DNA of 64,000 nucleotides from Acidobacterium capsulatum ATCC 51196 (GCF_000022565.1 NC_012483.1:1240001-1304000); one strand, 5' to 3'; counted from the stretch's first letter, positions 1 to 9,086 are shown. The notes: generated from the letters alone by a model not told the origin. A program made the numbers and translations.

Positions 1-186
1 GGCCATCGCATGGAGAAGATGGGCAAGGCCTACGGACGGGAGCGCGCGCCACAGATCATGCGAGCCATCATGAATCTGAAGTTTGCGCTGAAGGTGCGCG
101 CCCGCAGCGGCAAGCTGAGCCCCGAACAGATAAGAAAAATTGCGGAGGCGATTGATGCCGCAGCTCGCGTCATCGACGAGGTTTGA
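1..186 (+). CDS. Hypothetical protein, 3' part only (5' end outside window)
   Basis: The reading frame is open from the first base of the window to a TGA at 184-186, giving 61 residues of a C-terminus. The visible part is basic and looks helical, with a segment GKAYGRERAPQIMRAI followed by KLSPEQIRKIAEAIDAAARV. I do not recognise a family. The next small gene starts inside its last codons, so the two are probably translated together. The true start lies to the left of the window. The call as a real gene rests on the overlap arrangement and the absence of stops, so confidence is moderate. Confidence 0.45.
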   Translation, partial: GHRMEKMGKAYGRERAPQIMRAIMNLKFALKVRARSGKLSPEQIRKIAEAIDAAARVIDEV

Positions 187-337
187 GGCGGCGAAGCCGG
201 TAGAGGCTTTGCAGGAAGAAGAGCGGGCGGCGCTGGAGCAGCGCTGCCGTCAACTGGAAGTGCTGGTGGGCGAACTGCTGTTGAAGAATGAGACGCTGCG
301 CATGCGGCTGGCTGAAGGCAGAGGAGAGGACGCATGA
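155..337 (+). CDS. Small coiled-coil hypothetical protein
   Basis: This frame encodes about 60 residues. From the ATG at 155 it overlaps the preceding partial gene by 32 bases; a TTG at 140 would lengthen it by five codons. Residues about 20-55 are rich in Glu, Leu, Arg and Gln with heptad-like leucine spacing (EERAALEQRCRQLEVLVGEL), which predicts a coiled coil. No family is recognised. Size and character recall small division-associated coiled-coil proteins such as ZapB, but there is no sequence evidence for that role. The following 114 bp before the convergent transpeptidase gene contain nothing I can call. Confidence 0.4.
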   Translation: MPQLASSTRFEAAKPVEALQEEERAALEQRCRQLEVLVGELLLKNETLRMRLAEGRGEDA

Positions 338-451
338 GCTTCACAGATCCGAAGCGGTAAGGAGCGACCCTCGGCGGCTAAAGCTGCGCTCATTGCGTGA
401 AGTTTGTGGACGAGCGAGAGCCCGTCTCCTTGAGCATGCGGAGCCACGAGG

Positions 452-1636
452 TCAGAGGCCGTCGCCAGAAGCGGTATGCGGGGCCTGGCGGCGGGCGGTG
501 AAGTAGTTGTTGTTCCAGAGGTCGCGGTAGAAGTAGCCGGTGAGTTTTGCGGCTTCGGGGCCGTAGGTCTGGCGACCGCCTTCGAGGAAGACGACGGTGA
601 CGATGCGACCGTAGGGGGAATCCGCATAGGAGGCGAACCAGCCGAAGCGGGTGCCACCGTTGGAGCAGGTTCCGGTTTTACCCATCACAGGAAAAGCGTT
701 GAAGCTGGCGCGGAGAGATCGGGCGGTGCCGTATTGCGTGACGGCATGCATGCCCACCTGAATCTCAGGGATGAGCGGACCGATGTTGAGCTCGCGCTTG
801 ATGCGGGGCTTGAAATCGGCCACCTGCGCGGGTGTGGTGGGGTGCTGGAGGTAGTAAAGCGTGCCGCCGTTCGCAATGGCGGAGACGAGCGCGCCGAGTT
901 GCAGCGGCGTCATGGAGACGCTTTCTCCAAAAGAGCACATGCGGCCGACGCCGCCCATGGATTCGGGCAGCGGATGATCGGGATATTTGCCGAGATGCTC
1001 GCCGGCGATGTGCCACCCGGCCAGTTCGCCGAGGCCGAACTCGGTGGCGTAGTAATGGACGCGTGCAAAGCCGAGGCGGCGACCCAGGGTTTCAAAATAG
1101 AGATTATTGGAGTGGGCCAGCGCTTCGGTCATGTTCACGAAATAGTGGCCGCCGAGGTTGACGGGCGTGTCTTTGGTGACGATGCCCTCTTCGAGCGCGG
1201 CCAGCGCAACGGAGAGCTTGATGGTGGAGCAGGGCTCGGCGCCGCTCGAAAGCGCGAGCTTCTGATTGACCATGGCGAGGATGCGGCCATTGGCGGGATT
1301 GATGACAACGACGGTGCCGTTCATGTTGCCGAGGGCGTCAATGGCGGCCCGGCGCACAACGGGATCTTCTCCGGCGGTGATGTCGCCCGCGGTCAGATCA
1401 GTGGTGGCGAATGAGTCCGCAGTGAAGCGCTCGTAGTAGCGATGGTGCACCACGCGATGGCGATAGGCCACGGTGGAGTGATGCACGAGCCTGCGGCGGC
1501 GGAGATGGCGCGTGTGCCGGTAGTGATGGATGGGATGTTTGGTGCGGTGGGTGGTGACGGTCGCCGCGTGCGGACTGAGAGGGAGCAGCGCAAATGCCAG
1601 CGTCACCAGAAGAGCAAAAAGACGATTCCCGCGCAT
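452..1636 (-). CDS. Stand-alone penicillin-binding transpeptidase domain protein
   Basis: It encodes a 394-residue exported protein with the three active-site motifs of penicillin-binding transpeptidases: STIK at 137-140 (nucleophile Ser), SNN at 176-178 and KTGT at 320-323. An N-terminal hydrophobic segment (about 5-25) acts as signal peptide or anchor. Residues about 29-66 are strikingly rich in His, Arg and Tyr. The usual N-terminal dimerisation domain of class B enzymes is missing, so the protein is little more than a transpeptidase domain, likely a peptidoglycan cross-linking or trimming enzyme in the periplasm. The ATG at 1636 is chosen because a GGTGGTGAGG stretch precedes it; a GTG at 1645 is the alternative. 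It lies downstream of ftsZ but is separated from it by about 280 bp with several inverted repeats, so it probably has its own promoter. Confidence 0.85.
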   Translation of the reverse strand: MRGNRLFALLVTLAFALLPLSPHAATVTTHRTKHPIHHYRHTRHLRRRRLVHHSTVAYRHRVVHHRYYERFTADSFATTDLTAGDITAGEDPVVRRAAIDALGNMNGTVVVINPANGRILAMVNQKLALSSGAEPCSTIKLSVALAALEEGIVTKDTPVNLGGHYFVNMTEALAHSNNLYFETLGRRLGFARVHYYATEFGLGELAGWHIAGEHLGKYPDHPLPESMGGVGRMCSFGESVSMTPLQLGALVSAIANGGTLYYLQHPTTPAQVADFKPRIKRELNIGPLIPEIQVGMHAVTQYGTARSLRASFNAFPVMGKTGTCSNGGTRFGWFASYADSPYGRIVTVVFLEGGRQTYGPEAAKLTGYFYRDLWNNNYFTARRQAPHTASGDGL

Positions 1637-1684
1637 CCTCACCACCAGAACAGAACGTCGATTCCTGCCGGACGCTACCCGCCG

Positions 1685-1748
1685 GGGAATCTAGCTTCTT
1701 TATATCTGAAGATTCCCGGATTGGGGATTGGCGAGGGGCGCCCCTCGC
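1685..1748. repeat. Two adjacent inverted repeats between ftsZ and the transpeptidase gene
   Basis: GGGAATC at 1685-1691 pairs with GATTCCC at 1711-1717, with CTTC/GAAG nested inside around a TTTATAT core. Immediately after it, 1731-1748 is a perfect 18-bp palindrome, GCGAGGGGC followed by its complement. The first could overlap a minus-strand promoter of the transpeptidase gene (TATAAA on the minus strand at 1704-1699). The palindrome could be a protein site or part of an interspersed repeat. Both are seen directly; function is inferred. Confidence 0.5.
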
Positions 1749-1753
1749 GAATG

Positions 1754-1784
1754 CCGATGACGCCCCGCTTGAGGGCGTCATCGG
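1754..1784 (-). terminator. Strong hairpin downstream of ftsZ, no U-tract
   Basis: CCGATGACGCCC at 1754-1765 pairs perfectly with GGGCGTCATCGG at 1773-1784 around a 7-base loop. The position, about 130 bp after the ftsZ stop codon, suits a transcript end for the dcw cluster. There is no U-run on the minus strand after the stem, so it may instead protect a 3' end or be part of a repeat element. Confidence 0.45.
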
Positions 1785-1825
1785 CTGCGGGAAGGTTTAC
1801 ATGAGAGATGAAATCTTGCGAACTG

Positions 1826-1897
1826 CAGGTCCTTCGACTCCGTTTGCCGCAAAAGACGGGGCAAACCTCGCCCAGGATGACAAACTCGACGGACCTG
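1826..1897. repeat. REP-like nested inverted repeat
   Basis: CAGGTCC at 1826-1832 is inverted as GGACCTG at 1891-1897, and GTTTGCC at 1842-1848 is inverted as GGCAAAC at 1860-1866. Between them are TTCGACTCCG and CCCAGGATGAC, words that I associate with interspersed intergenic repeats of Acidobacteriota. Only one copy is seen in this window, so the repeat nature is inferred. Confidence 0.45.
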
Positions 1898-1915
1898 AAT
1901 CCATGACTCAGAACA

Positions 1916-3388
1916 TTAGCGTCCGCTCTGGCGCATGAAGGCTGGAATTTCGAGATCATCGCGGTTCTCGAAGGAAAGCTCTTCAAAGCGGGCGGGGGAC
2001 GGAATGGGCGCCGGGTCGGGGAAGAATGCGTTCGGCTCGGGCGCGGGCGGCTGCTCCTGCTGCGGCTCCTGCCAGGCAGGTTCCGAAGCAGGCTGCGCCG
2101 TCACGGGAATGGCCTCATAGCGCGAGGAAGACTGAGGTGCCGGGAAACTCTCGACGGCCGGCTCGGCGATGGGAGCGGATTCGATGACCGGCTCGGTGGC
2201 TTCGACGGTATTTTCCGGCTGCCGGGTGGGCTGGCGGAAGACCGAGAAGACATCCTGCACGGTGACAGGAACAAGTTCCGGCGTGGAGGCTTGCTCTTCT
2301 TCCATCTCGCTGGCAAAGCGGGGGCGGCTGGGCTGCGCGTCCTCGGCAGGAGCCTCGGCCACGGGCACCTCGACGGGCACGGTGGAGAGCATGCGCTGGC
2401 GGCGCTCGGCGGACTCCTGACGGAAGCCGGTGGCGATGACGGTGATCTTGACCTCGTCGCCCATGTCCTCATTGAGCACGGCGCCGAAAATGATGTTGGC
2501 ATCTTCGTGGGCGGCGTTCTGAATGAGAGTGGAGGCCTCGTTGACCTCGCTGAGCTTGAGGGAGCTGGAGCCGGTGATGTTGATGAGGATGCCGCGCGCG
2601 CCGTCGATGGCGCCGTCTTCGAGCAACGGCGAGGCCATGGCGGCCTGGGCCGCCTCAATGGCGCGATTGGCTCCGCCACGCTGCGCTGTGCCCATGACGG
2701 CGTAGCCCATGCCGGCCATGGTGGTTTTTACGTCGGCGAAGTCGCGGTTGATGATGCCGGGGATGGTGATGATGTCAGAGATGCCCTGCACGCCCTGCCG
2801 CAGCACGTCGTCAGCGATGCGGAAGGACTCGAAGAAGCCTGTGTCCTTAGCGACGGCGAGCAGCTTTTCGTTGGGGATGACGATCATGGTATCGACGCTG
2901 TCGATGAGCTCCTGCATGCCGCGCTCGGCCTGCATCATGCGGCGCTTGCCCTCAAAGCCGAAGGGGCGCGTGATGACGGCGACGGTGAGCGCACCCATTT
3001 CGCTGGCGAGCGAGGCGATGACGGGGGCCGCTCCGGTGCCGGTGCCGCCGCCGAGACCGGCAGTGACAAAGACCATGTCCGCGCCTTCGAGAGCCTCGAT
3101 GATCTTCTCGGAGTCTTCAAGAGCGGCGCGGCGGCCGACGTCGGGATTGGCTCCCGCGCCGAGGCCGCTGGTGAGCTTGGTGCCGAGCTGCAGCTTCACG
3201 GGCGCGTGCGAGAGCTGCAGCGCCTGACGGTCGGTGTTGGCCGCGATGAATTCGACGCCCTCGACGCGGGCCGCGATCATGCGGTTGACGGCGTTGCCGC
3301 CGCCGCCACCGACACCGATCACCTTGATCTTTGCGCCGCGGGGAACCTCGTCCTGATACTGGATACGAATTTCTTCGGATGGATGCAT
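1916..3388 (-). CDS. ftsZ: Cell division GTPase FtsZ
   Basis: FtsZ is the tubulin-like GTPase that forms the division ring at midcell. The 490-residue product shows the nucleotide motif [13 protein letters not shown] near residue 25, the tubulin signature GGGTGTG at 113-119 and the T7 co-catalytic loop [11 protein letters not shown]. After about residue 330 comes a long Pro/Glu/Gln-rich linker that ends in [14 protein letters not shown], the conserved C-terminal peptide that binds FtsA. The ATG at 3388 has a GGAG six bases upstream; a TTG two codons earlier is less likely. The gene lies 18 bp after ftsA and closes the dcw cluster. Confidence 0.97.
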   Translation of the reverse strand: MHPSEEIRIQYQDEVPRGAKIKVIGVGGGGGNAVNRMIAARVEGVEFIAANTDRQALQLSHAPVKLQLGTKLTSGLGAGANPDVGRRAALEDSEKIIEALEGADMVFVTAGLGGGTGTGAAPVIASLASEMGALTVAVITRPFGFEGKRRMMQAERGMQELIDSVDTMIVIPNEKLLAVAKDTGFFESFRIADDVLRQGVQGISDIITIPGIINRDFADVKTTMAGMGYAVMGTAQRGGANRAIEAAQAAMASPLLEDGAIDGARGILINITGSSSLKLSEVNEASTLIQNAAHEDANIIFGAVLNEDMGDEVKITVIATGFRQESAERRQRMLSTVPVEVPVAEAPAEDAQPSRPRFASEMEEEQASTPELVPVTVQDVFSVFRQPTRQPENTVEATEPVIESAPIAEPAVESFPAPQSSSRYEAIPVTAQPASEPAWQEPQQEQPPAPEPNAFFPDPAPIPSPARFEELSFENRDDLEIPAFMRQSGR

Positions 3389-3406
3389 GGTCAACTCCGG
3401 GCCGGG

Positions 3407-4624
3407 CTATACGCTTCCGGCAAAAATGGCGCGCAGCTTGGCGCGCAGACCCTGGTCTTCCGCCGCTCGCACCATACGCGTGCGGTGGGTGTATAGAAGC
3501 AAGCCCACCAGCGCCGCATGTTCGGGCACAACGAGTTCGGCAGGCATTCGAGAAATAGGTACTGGCGTAGCGATGCGGGCGGGCACGCGTAGCAGACTCT
3601 CTGTGGTGTCGAGCATTCCGCCCAGCCGGGACGCACCGCCGGTGAGGACGCAACCGGCACCGAGCGCCTCAAGGACGCCGCCCTGGCGCAGATTGTCGCG
3701 CACCATCTGGAGGAGCTCTCTCGCGCGCGGCTCGAGGATTTCGCTGAGGTAACGCTGGCGCACCATGCGCGGCTCGTGACCGGGCATGCCGGTGAGCTGA
3801 ATCTCATTGACAGCCGGCACGGATGTGACGACGGCATGTCCGTACTGGCACTTGAGCCACTCGGCCTCGGGCGGCGTGACGTGCAGACCCGCAGCCAGAT
3901 CGTTGGTGAAGTGGTCGCCGCCAATGGGAATAACGCCGGTGTGCTGCACGGCGCCCTCAAAGAAGACGATGATTTCCGTAGAACCGGCACCAATGTCAAG
4001 CAGGCAGACGCCCAGTTCGCGCTCGTCTGCCGAAAGCGTGGATTCAGCCGCGGCGATGGCTTCAAATACAGTGTCTGTGACTTCAAGACTGGCGCGGTTG
4101 GCGCAGGTAACGAGACTCTGCACCGCGCTGGCCGAGGCCGCGACGAGATGCAGATTGACTTCGAGGCGATTGCCCACCATGCCGATGGGGTCGGCGATGC
4201 CGGGCTGCTCATCGAGGATAAACTGCTGTGGCAGGAGATGAAGGATTTCACGATCAGCAGGCAGGGAGACGGAGCGGGCGCGCTCGACGGCGGCGCGCAC
4301 GTCTTCGCGCGTGATTTCGCGCAGGCGTGTGCCCATGGTGATGCCGCTGCGGCTGTTGACGCCGCGCAGGTGCGGGCCCCCGATACCGATGACGAGGCTC
4401 TCAATGACGGCCTGGGCGCTCACCTCGGCCTGCGTGGCGGCCTGATTGATGGCAGCCGTTGCCTTTGAAAGATCAGAGATGATGCCACGACGCTGCCCGG
4501 CAGAGGGAGCCTCGGCGAAGGCGCGAAAACGTAGCGCTTCCTCATGCAGCTCGGCGACCATGACACGCACCTTGCTGCTGCCGGCGTCGAGTACGGTGAT
4601 GAGGTTAGAGTTCTTCTGGCTCAT
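3407..4624 (-). CDS. ftsA: Cell division protein FtsA
   Basis: FtsA is an actin-like ATPase that tethers FtsZ filaments to the inner membrane and recruits later divisome proteins. The 405-residue product begins with the phosphate-1 type loop [16 protein letters not shown] and contains the SHS2/1C region and a second phosphate motif, [15 protein letters not shown]. The C-terminus is short and the amphipathic membrane helix is not obvious, ending [12 protein letters not shown]. Its ATG overlaps the stop of ftsQ by four bases (ATGA), which implies translational coupling, and ftsZ follows directly. Confidence 0.95.
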
Positions 4625-5787
4625 CGTGCTCTCCGGGTGGCATGGTGAGTGGGATGCGCATGACGGATCACGCGGCGGACTTTATGGTGCGCGGCTTTTC
4701 TGCCGTGCGAGTGAGCCGCTGGGCTGGCGGGTTTCGCGTCGAGTTTTGCGGGGGGCGCGGGCGGCGTGGCCATGCGGAGCACCACCTGATCGTCATAGCG
4801 CAGATCGATGGAGGCGAGCCTGGGATAGAGCTGCTCCCACGTTTGAATGTGCGAGGCATAGTTGCGGTAGCGCGCGGCAAAGTTGGTGTAACCAAAATGC
4901 AGCAGCAGCTCATGGCCGCCGTAGTTGAAGGTGGCACGCACGTCCTCGGGATCGGCGAGGTCAATTTCGCTGACCTGATCGATGACGTGTTGGCTATCGC
5001 TGTTCAGAGCAGAGAGGAAATGAAGGTATAGCTGCATGCGCTGGGCGCGCATGGCGAGCGGAATCGCAGGATCAATGCCGGTGATGACCGGGAAATCGAA
5101 GTGATGCTTCGCCATCAGTTCGGGCGTCATGTCGAGGACGACACCCTCGGCGTCGATGAGGGAGATTCTGCTGCCGATGCGCAGGAAGGCGACCGGAGTG
5201 CGCTCAACGATGGAGACGCGCAACTGGTCAGGAAGAATCCGCATGACGGTGGCGTGCTTGACCCAGGGAATGCTCTCCAGTTGCGCGGCGCGTTCGCCGA
5301 GCGGAACGAAGAAGATATTGCGCCCGATATCAGAACCGAAGACCGAAAGCAGATCGGCGCGAGAGAGTTCACTGTTGCCCATGGTCTGAATGGAAGCGGC
5401 CGAGCTGATCTCAAAGCGCGGATCATGATCGAGGAAATGACGCACGGCGAGCACCACAAAGAGAATGAGACCGAGAGCCAGAAGGAACAGGGACGCCAGC
5501 AGGATTTTGCCCCAGCGATGCTTGGTCCATGAAGGCAACGGACCGCTGCGCACGGGCACCCTGCGGCGCACGCGCAGAAATGGCTCCTCTTCAAGGCCGG
5601 AATCTTCTGGCGAGGGAGGGAGCGGGCGCCGGGTGCGGGCTTGCGCACGAGGGCCGGGTTCCGCGGCGCGCAGGTTCGCAGCCGAAGGAACGGGCGGCAC
5701 CGCGTCTTCAAACTCGTCGAGAAAATCTTCCTCGACGAGGGTCAGGCCGCGCTGCGAGTCCGAGTTGTGTCGTGTTGTTTTCGCCAC
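4621..5787 (-). CDS. ftsQ: Cell division protein FtsQ
   Basis: FtsQ is the bitopic divisome scaffold that links early and late division proteins. The product has a charged cytoplasmic N-terminus, one membrane segment ([20 protein letters not shown]), and a POTRA-type domain starting near [20 protein letters not shown], followed by the FtsQ domain with [19 protein letters not shown]. The last 35 or so residues are unusually rich in His, Arg and Lys. I chose the GTG at 5787 (VAKTTRHN), giving 388 residues; an upstream TTG at 5871 would add 28 residues but reads like non-coding Arg-rich sequence. Neither has a strong ribosome site. The gene follows murC after about 180 bp, where murB and ddl often sit in other bacteria. 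Confidence 0.9.
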
Positions 5788-5966
5788 GGCCGAGCCAGGT
5801 CGTGAGAATCGCCTTCTCGCACTATATCGCGGGGAGCGCAGTGGAAGCCGCCGGATTTCAAGGGGAACCAAGAGAGGGAACAGCGGGCGAAACCGGCTGT
5901 GAACCGGATAAAAGCAGGAGAAAACGGGAATGGCGCGCGGACAGGGCTTCTGAAGGACCGTGTTTC

Positions 5967-7394
5967 TTACGCTGGAAGACGGCTTTGCAGACGCTCGACC
6001 AGCAGAGGGGCCAGTTGCGAGACGTTGCCTGCGCCGAGCGTCAGGATGAGATCGCCGGGTGCGGCGCGGTCAAGGATGGCGGTCACGGCCTCCTCAGTGG
6101 AAGCGGCATAGCGAACGCCGGGCTGCCCGATGCTCTGGACCAGAGCGGCTGAGGTGATGCCGGGGAGCGGCGCTTCGCTGGCCGCGTAGATGTCAAGCAT
6201 CTCGACCGTGGATGCATCGGCGAAGCTGGTCACGAACTCGTCGAGCAGGTCGCGGGTGCGCGAGTAGCGATGCGGCTGGAAGAGGACGTGGATATTCGCA
6301 TAGCCGCAATCGCGCGCGGCGCGCAGGGTGGCGCGTATCTCGGTGGGGTGATGGCCGTAGTCGTCGATGATGGTGATGCCATCGACGACGCCCTTGAGCT
6401 GGAAGCGCCGGTCCACGCCGCGGAAGGACTTGAGCCCCTGCACGATGGCCTGCTCTTTCAGATCAAGCTGTACGGCGATGGCCACCGCCGCGGCTGCGTT
6501 GAGCACATTGTGGATGCCGGGCACATGAAGATCAAAGGGACCGAGCACACTCTGGGCGGAAGCAATCTCAAAACGGGAGCGCACCTCGGGAGCGGGCGGC
6601 AGCATGCGCACGACGAAGTCCGCGCCAAGCGAGGTTCCGTAGGTGAAGACGCGGCGGCGCACACGGGGCAGAAGGGCGGCAAGCTGCGGGTTGTCGATGC
6701 AGGCGACATTCGCTCCGTAGAAAGGCACGCGGTTCATGAATTCGAGGAAGGCATCTTCGACGTCGGCCATGTCGCGGTAGCAGTCCATGTGCTCGCGGTC
6801 GAGATTGGTCACGACGGTGAGGATGGGCGAGAGCTTGAGGAATGAGCGGTCGCTCTCATCGGCCTCAGCGACAAGATAGTGCGAGTTGCCGAGCCGGGCG
6901 TTGGAGCCGAGAGCGTCGACGCGGCCACCGACGACGACGGTGGGATCAAGCTCACCAGCGGCAAGCACCGAGGCGATCATGGAAGTGGTGGTGGTTTTGC
7001 CGTGCATGCCGGCGACGGCAATGCCGTACTTGAGGCGCATGAGCTCGGCGAGCATCTCCGCGCGCTGGATGACGGGAATCTTGCGGGCGCGGGCCTCGCG
7101 GACTTCGGGATTTTCTTCATCAATGGCGGAGCTGACCACGACGACACCGGAGCCGATGACGTTGGCCGCCGCATGGCCCTCAAAGAGGACGACGCCGAGA
7201 GATTCCAGGCGCGCGGTGATGCTGGTGCGGCGCAGATCAGAGCCGGAGACCGCGTAGCCGAGGTTGAGGACGATTTCGGCAATGCCGCTCATGCCGATGC
7301 CGCCAATACCAATGAAGTGGACGCGCTGCGCCTTCGCGAACAAAGAATCTCTCTCCTCTGGCACTACTGTAACAATCGCCGTACTCTTCCGCAT
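5967..7394 (-). CDS. murC: UDP-N-acetylmuramate--L-alanine ligase MurC
   Basis: MurC adds L-alanine to UDP-MurNAc, the first amino acid of the peptidoglycan stem peptide, using ATP in the cytoplasm. The 475-residue product shows the N-terminal Rossmann motif [16 protein letters not shown], the ATP loop [11 protein letters not shown], the ligase signature [15 protein letters not shown] and the C-terminal [10 protein letters not shown] typical of MurC. It is the first dcw gene after the surface-protein insertion, and lies back to back with the plus-strand gene at 7590, so the 195 bp between them must hold its promoter. Confidence 0.96.
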   Translation of the reverse strand: MRKSTAIVTVVPEERDSLFAKAQRVHFIGIGGIGMSGIAEIVLNLGYAVSGSDLRRTSITARLESLGVVLFEGHAAANVIGSGVVVVSSAIDEENPEVREARARKIPVIQRAEMLAELMRLKYGIAVAGMHGKTTTTSMIASVLAAGELDPTVVVGGRVDALGSNARLGNSHYLVAEADESDRSFLKLSPILTVVTNLDREHMDCYRDMADVEDAFLEFMNRVPFYGANVACIDNPQLAALLPRVRRRVFTYGTSLGADFVVRMLPPAPEVRSRFEIASAQSVLGPFDLHVPGIHNVLNAAAAVAIAVQLDLKEQAIVQGLKSFRGVDRRFQLKGVVDGITIIDDYGHHPTEIRATLRAARDCGYANIHVLFQPHRYSRTRDLLDEFVTSFADASTVEMLDIYAASEAPLPGITSAALVQSIGQPGVRYAASTEEAVTAILDRAAPGDLILTLGAGNVSQLAPLLVERLQSRLPA

Positions 7395-7589
7395 CCCATG
7401 CTTGCGCTGCGCGTTTCCGGGTAGAAATTACGTGTCGCGCGAGCATATTTTTCCGGCTGCCATGTAAGTGAGAAGGCAGTCGTGGAAGGTGGATGACGTT
7501 TGATTCATGGAGGGCACCATCGCGAAACTTTCGCAGGATTTCGCGTGTCAGATGGCGTAGATGTTGGAGCGGACTTTTAAGGAGGTCCC

Positions 7590-7991
7590 ATGAAAAACGT
7601 ACTTCGCGCAGCTATTTTGACCGTGATGATGGGAGCCGCGACGATGGCGGCGCAGGCCCAGGTGAGAGTGTTCTTTGGCATTGGAACTCCGGGGCCGGTG
7701 GCGGTGCCGGCGTATGCTCCTCCGTGCCCAGGCGCGAACTACATCTGGGCTCCGGGCTACTACTACGGACAGGTGTGGGTACCGGGCCGCTGGATGGACA
7801 GGGACGACTATTACCGGCGCGGCTATTACGGATATGACCGGGACCATTATTATGCTCGCGGCGACTGGGATCACCGGGATTGGGACCATAGGGATTGGGA
7901 CCACAGAGACGGAGACCGCGGAGACTGGGGTCATGGCGATCGCGGACGCGGATGGGGCCATGACCACGGCCATGGCTGGGGGCGCCACTAA
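7590..7991 (+). CDS. Small secreted YXWGXW-type repeat protein
   Basis: The product has 133 residues. A signal peptide (MKNVLRAAILTVMMGAA...AQA, cleavage about residue 23) is followed by a region with ANYIWAPGYYYGQVWVPGRW, typical of the YXWGXW family of exported proteins of unknown role. The C-terminal third is a low-complexity tail of Asp, Trp, His, Arg and Gly with DWDHR in three exact tandem copies. A strong ribosome site, AAGGAGGT, precedes the ATG. The gene lies on the plus strand inside the otherwise minus-strand dcw cluster, and the next plus-strand gene is of the same general kind. Function is unknown; an envelope or metal-binding role is only a guess from composition. Confidence 0.8.
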   Translation: MKNVLRAAILTVMMGAATMAAQAQVRVFFGIGTPGPVAVPAYAPPCPGANYIWAPGYYYGQVWVPGRWMDRDDYYRRGYYGYDRDHYYARGDWDHRDWDHRDWDHRDGDRGDWGHGDRGRGWGHDHGHGWGRH

Positions 7992-8004
7992 CTAAAACTT
8001 TCAT

Positions 8005-8036
8005 GGGAGCGCATTTGGGTCTTCGGATGCGCTCCC
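8005..8036 (+). terminator. Hairpin after the YXWGXW gene, no U-tract
   Basis: GGGAGCGCAT at 8005-8014 pairs perfectly with ATGCGCTCCC at 8027-8036 around a 12-base loop. It starts 14 bases after the stop codon. No run of T follows, so it may attenuate or stabilise the transcript rather than act as a classical intrinsic terminator. Confidence 0.45.
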
Positions 8037-8175
8037 GGAGACCTCAATCCTCATGCGCAGGCTGCTGCCGATAAGATTTTCGCAACTTTTTTGGCGCTTT
8101 GAGGGTCATAACTGATAGCTGAAGACCCGCACGGTATCTGCCGAGGCAGCCATGCGGTGACAGTGGAGGTGCAGG

Positions 8176-9024
8176 ATGCGTACATGGCGTCCCCTTTGGC
8201 GATCATGGATGATCGCCGCTTTACTCGCGATCCCGCTGGGGATGGCGCGGCCCGCAAATGCCCAGATCTCGGTCGCGATCGGTATCGGGCCGGTGGTGGG
8301 TTATCCCGCGCCTGTGGCCGTGTATGGCCCTCCGAGCTGCGAGTGGGGCTATTACCCTTATTACCCTTATGCGTGCGTGCCCTATGGCTACTATGGGCCG
8401 GACTGGTTCTCTGACGGAGTTTTTATTGGCGCCGGGCCGTGGTTCCAGGGATGGTATGGACGGCCCTGGGGCTGGGGTTATAACCGCATTGGCTTTTATG
8501 GCTGGGGCGGTTGGTATGACCATGATGGATGGTATGACCGGGGCGGCTGGCGCGACGGAGACGCATGGCGCGACCGAGGCGGATGGCGCGGGGGCGAGGG
8601 ATGGCGTGGCCGTGGAGACCGAGGGTACTACGGTGGCGGATATGACCACCGAGGGTACGCAGGTGGACCTGCGCGGCTGCAGGGCGGCTATCACGGGATG
8701 AACGGATTCCAGCATGGAGTTCGTCCCGCTCCTTACGGCGGCCCGGTGAATGCCTATCGTGGCGGATACAACGGCTTCCATACGGTTGGACGGCCGGTTT
8801 ACGGTGGTCATCCGGTTCAGGGATTCCGAGGTAGCAACTTCGGGGGCGGATTCCATGGCCGTCCGGCCTTTGGCGGCGGGGGCTTCCATGGCGGACCGGC
8901 CTTTGGCGGCGGGTTTCATGGAGGTGGCGGGTTCCACGGTGGTGGAGGCTTTCATGGTGGCGGCTTCCATGGCGGTGGAGGCGGTTTTCACGGTGGAGGA
9001 TTCCACGGTGGCGGACATCACTGA
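8176..9024 (+). CDS. Secreted Gly/His/Tyr-rich repeat protein
   Basis: This gene encodes 282 residues with a signal peptide ending near ANAQ (about residue 29). The central part is rich in Trp, Tyr, Gly and Asp (for example GWGGWYDHDGWYDRGGW), and residues from about 230 to the end repeat GGGFHGG many times, ending GGHH. A good ribosome site, GGAGGT, lies five bases before the ATG. Such exported glycine-rich proteins are common in Acidobacteriota and lack a known activity; the periodic His suggests possible metal binding (inference). The opposite strand is also open through this region because of the repeats, but has no ribosome site or recognisable protein. An intrinsic terminator follows at 9044. 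Confidence 0.75.
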   Translation: MRTWRPLWRSWMIAALLAIPLGMARPANAQISVAIGIGPVVGYPAPVAVYGPPSCEWGYYPYYPYACVPYGYYGPDWFSDGVFIGAGPWFQGWYGRPWGWGYNRIGFYGWGGWYDHDGWYDRGGWRDGDAWRDRGGWRGGEGWRGRGDRGYYGGGYDHRGYAGGPARLQGGYHGMNGFQHGVRPAPYGGPVNAYRGGYNGFHTVGRPVYGGHPVQGFRGSNFGGGFHGRPAFGGGGFHGGPAFGGGFHGGGGFHGGGGFHGGGFHGGGGGFHGGGFHGGGHH

Positions 9025-9043
9025 TCATTAGGCTGAATGAAAT

Positions 9044-9074
9044 AGCCCCTGCATTTGCAGGGGCTTTTCTTTTG
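9044..9074 (+). terminator. Rho-independent terminator between convergent genes
   Basis: AGCCCCTGC at 9044-9052 and GCAGGGGCT at 9057-9065 form a perfect 9-bp stem with a four-base ATTT loop, followed by TTTTCTTTT. It ends the Gly-rich gene transcript. It lies between this gene and the convergent murG, and could partly serve murG too, although the U-run is weak in that direction. Confidence 0.9.
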
Positions 9075-9086
9075 TCTGGAATAACT

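Noticed and set aside
338-451. 6S RNA gene between the small coiled-coil gene and the transpeptidase gene
   Set aside because: The gap is only 114 bp and shows no long rod-like pairing with a central bubble.
7864-7910. Short tandem repeats resembling a repeat array
   Set aside because: The 15-bp units are in frame and encode DWDHR; there are no spacers, so this is a protein repeat and not CRISPR.
8221-9021. Open frame on the minus strand through the Gly-rich gene
   Set aside because: The frame exists because the coding repeats lack stops in the other phase; product is Ser/Thr/Ala/Met-rich noise, while the plus strand has a signal peptide, ribosome site and terminator.
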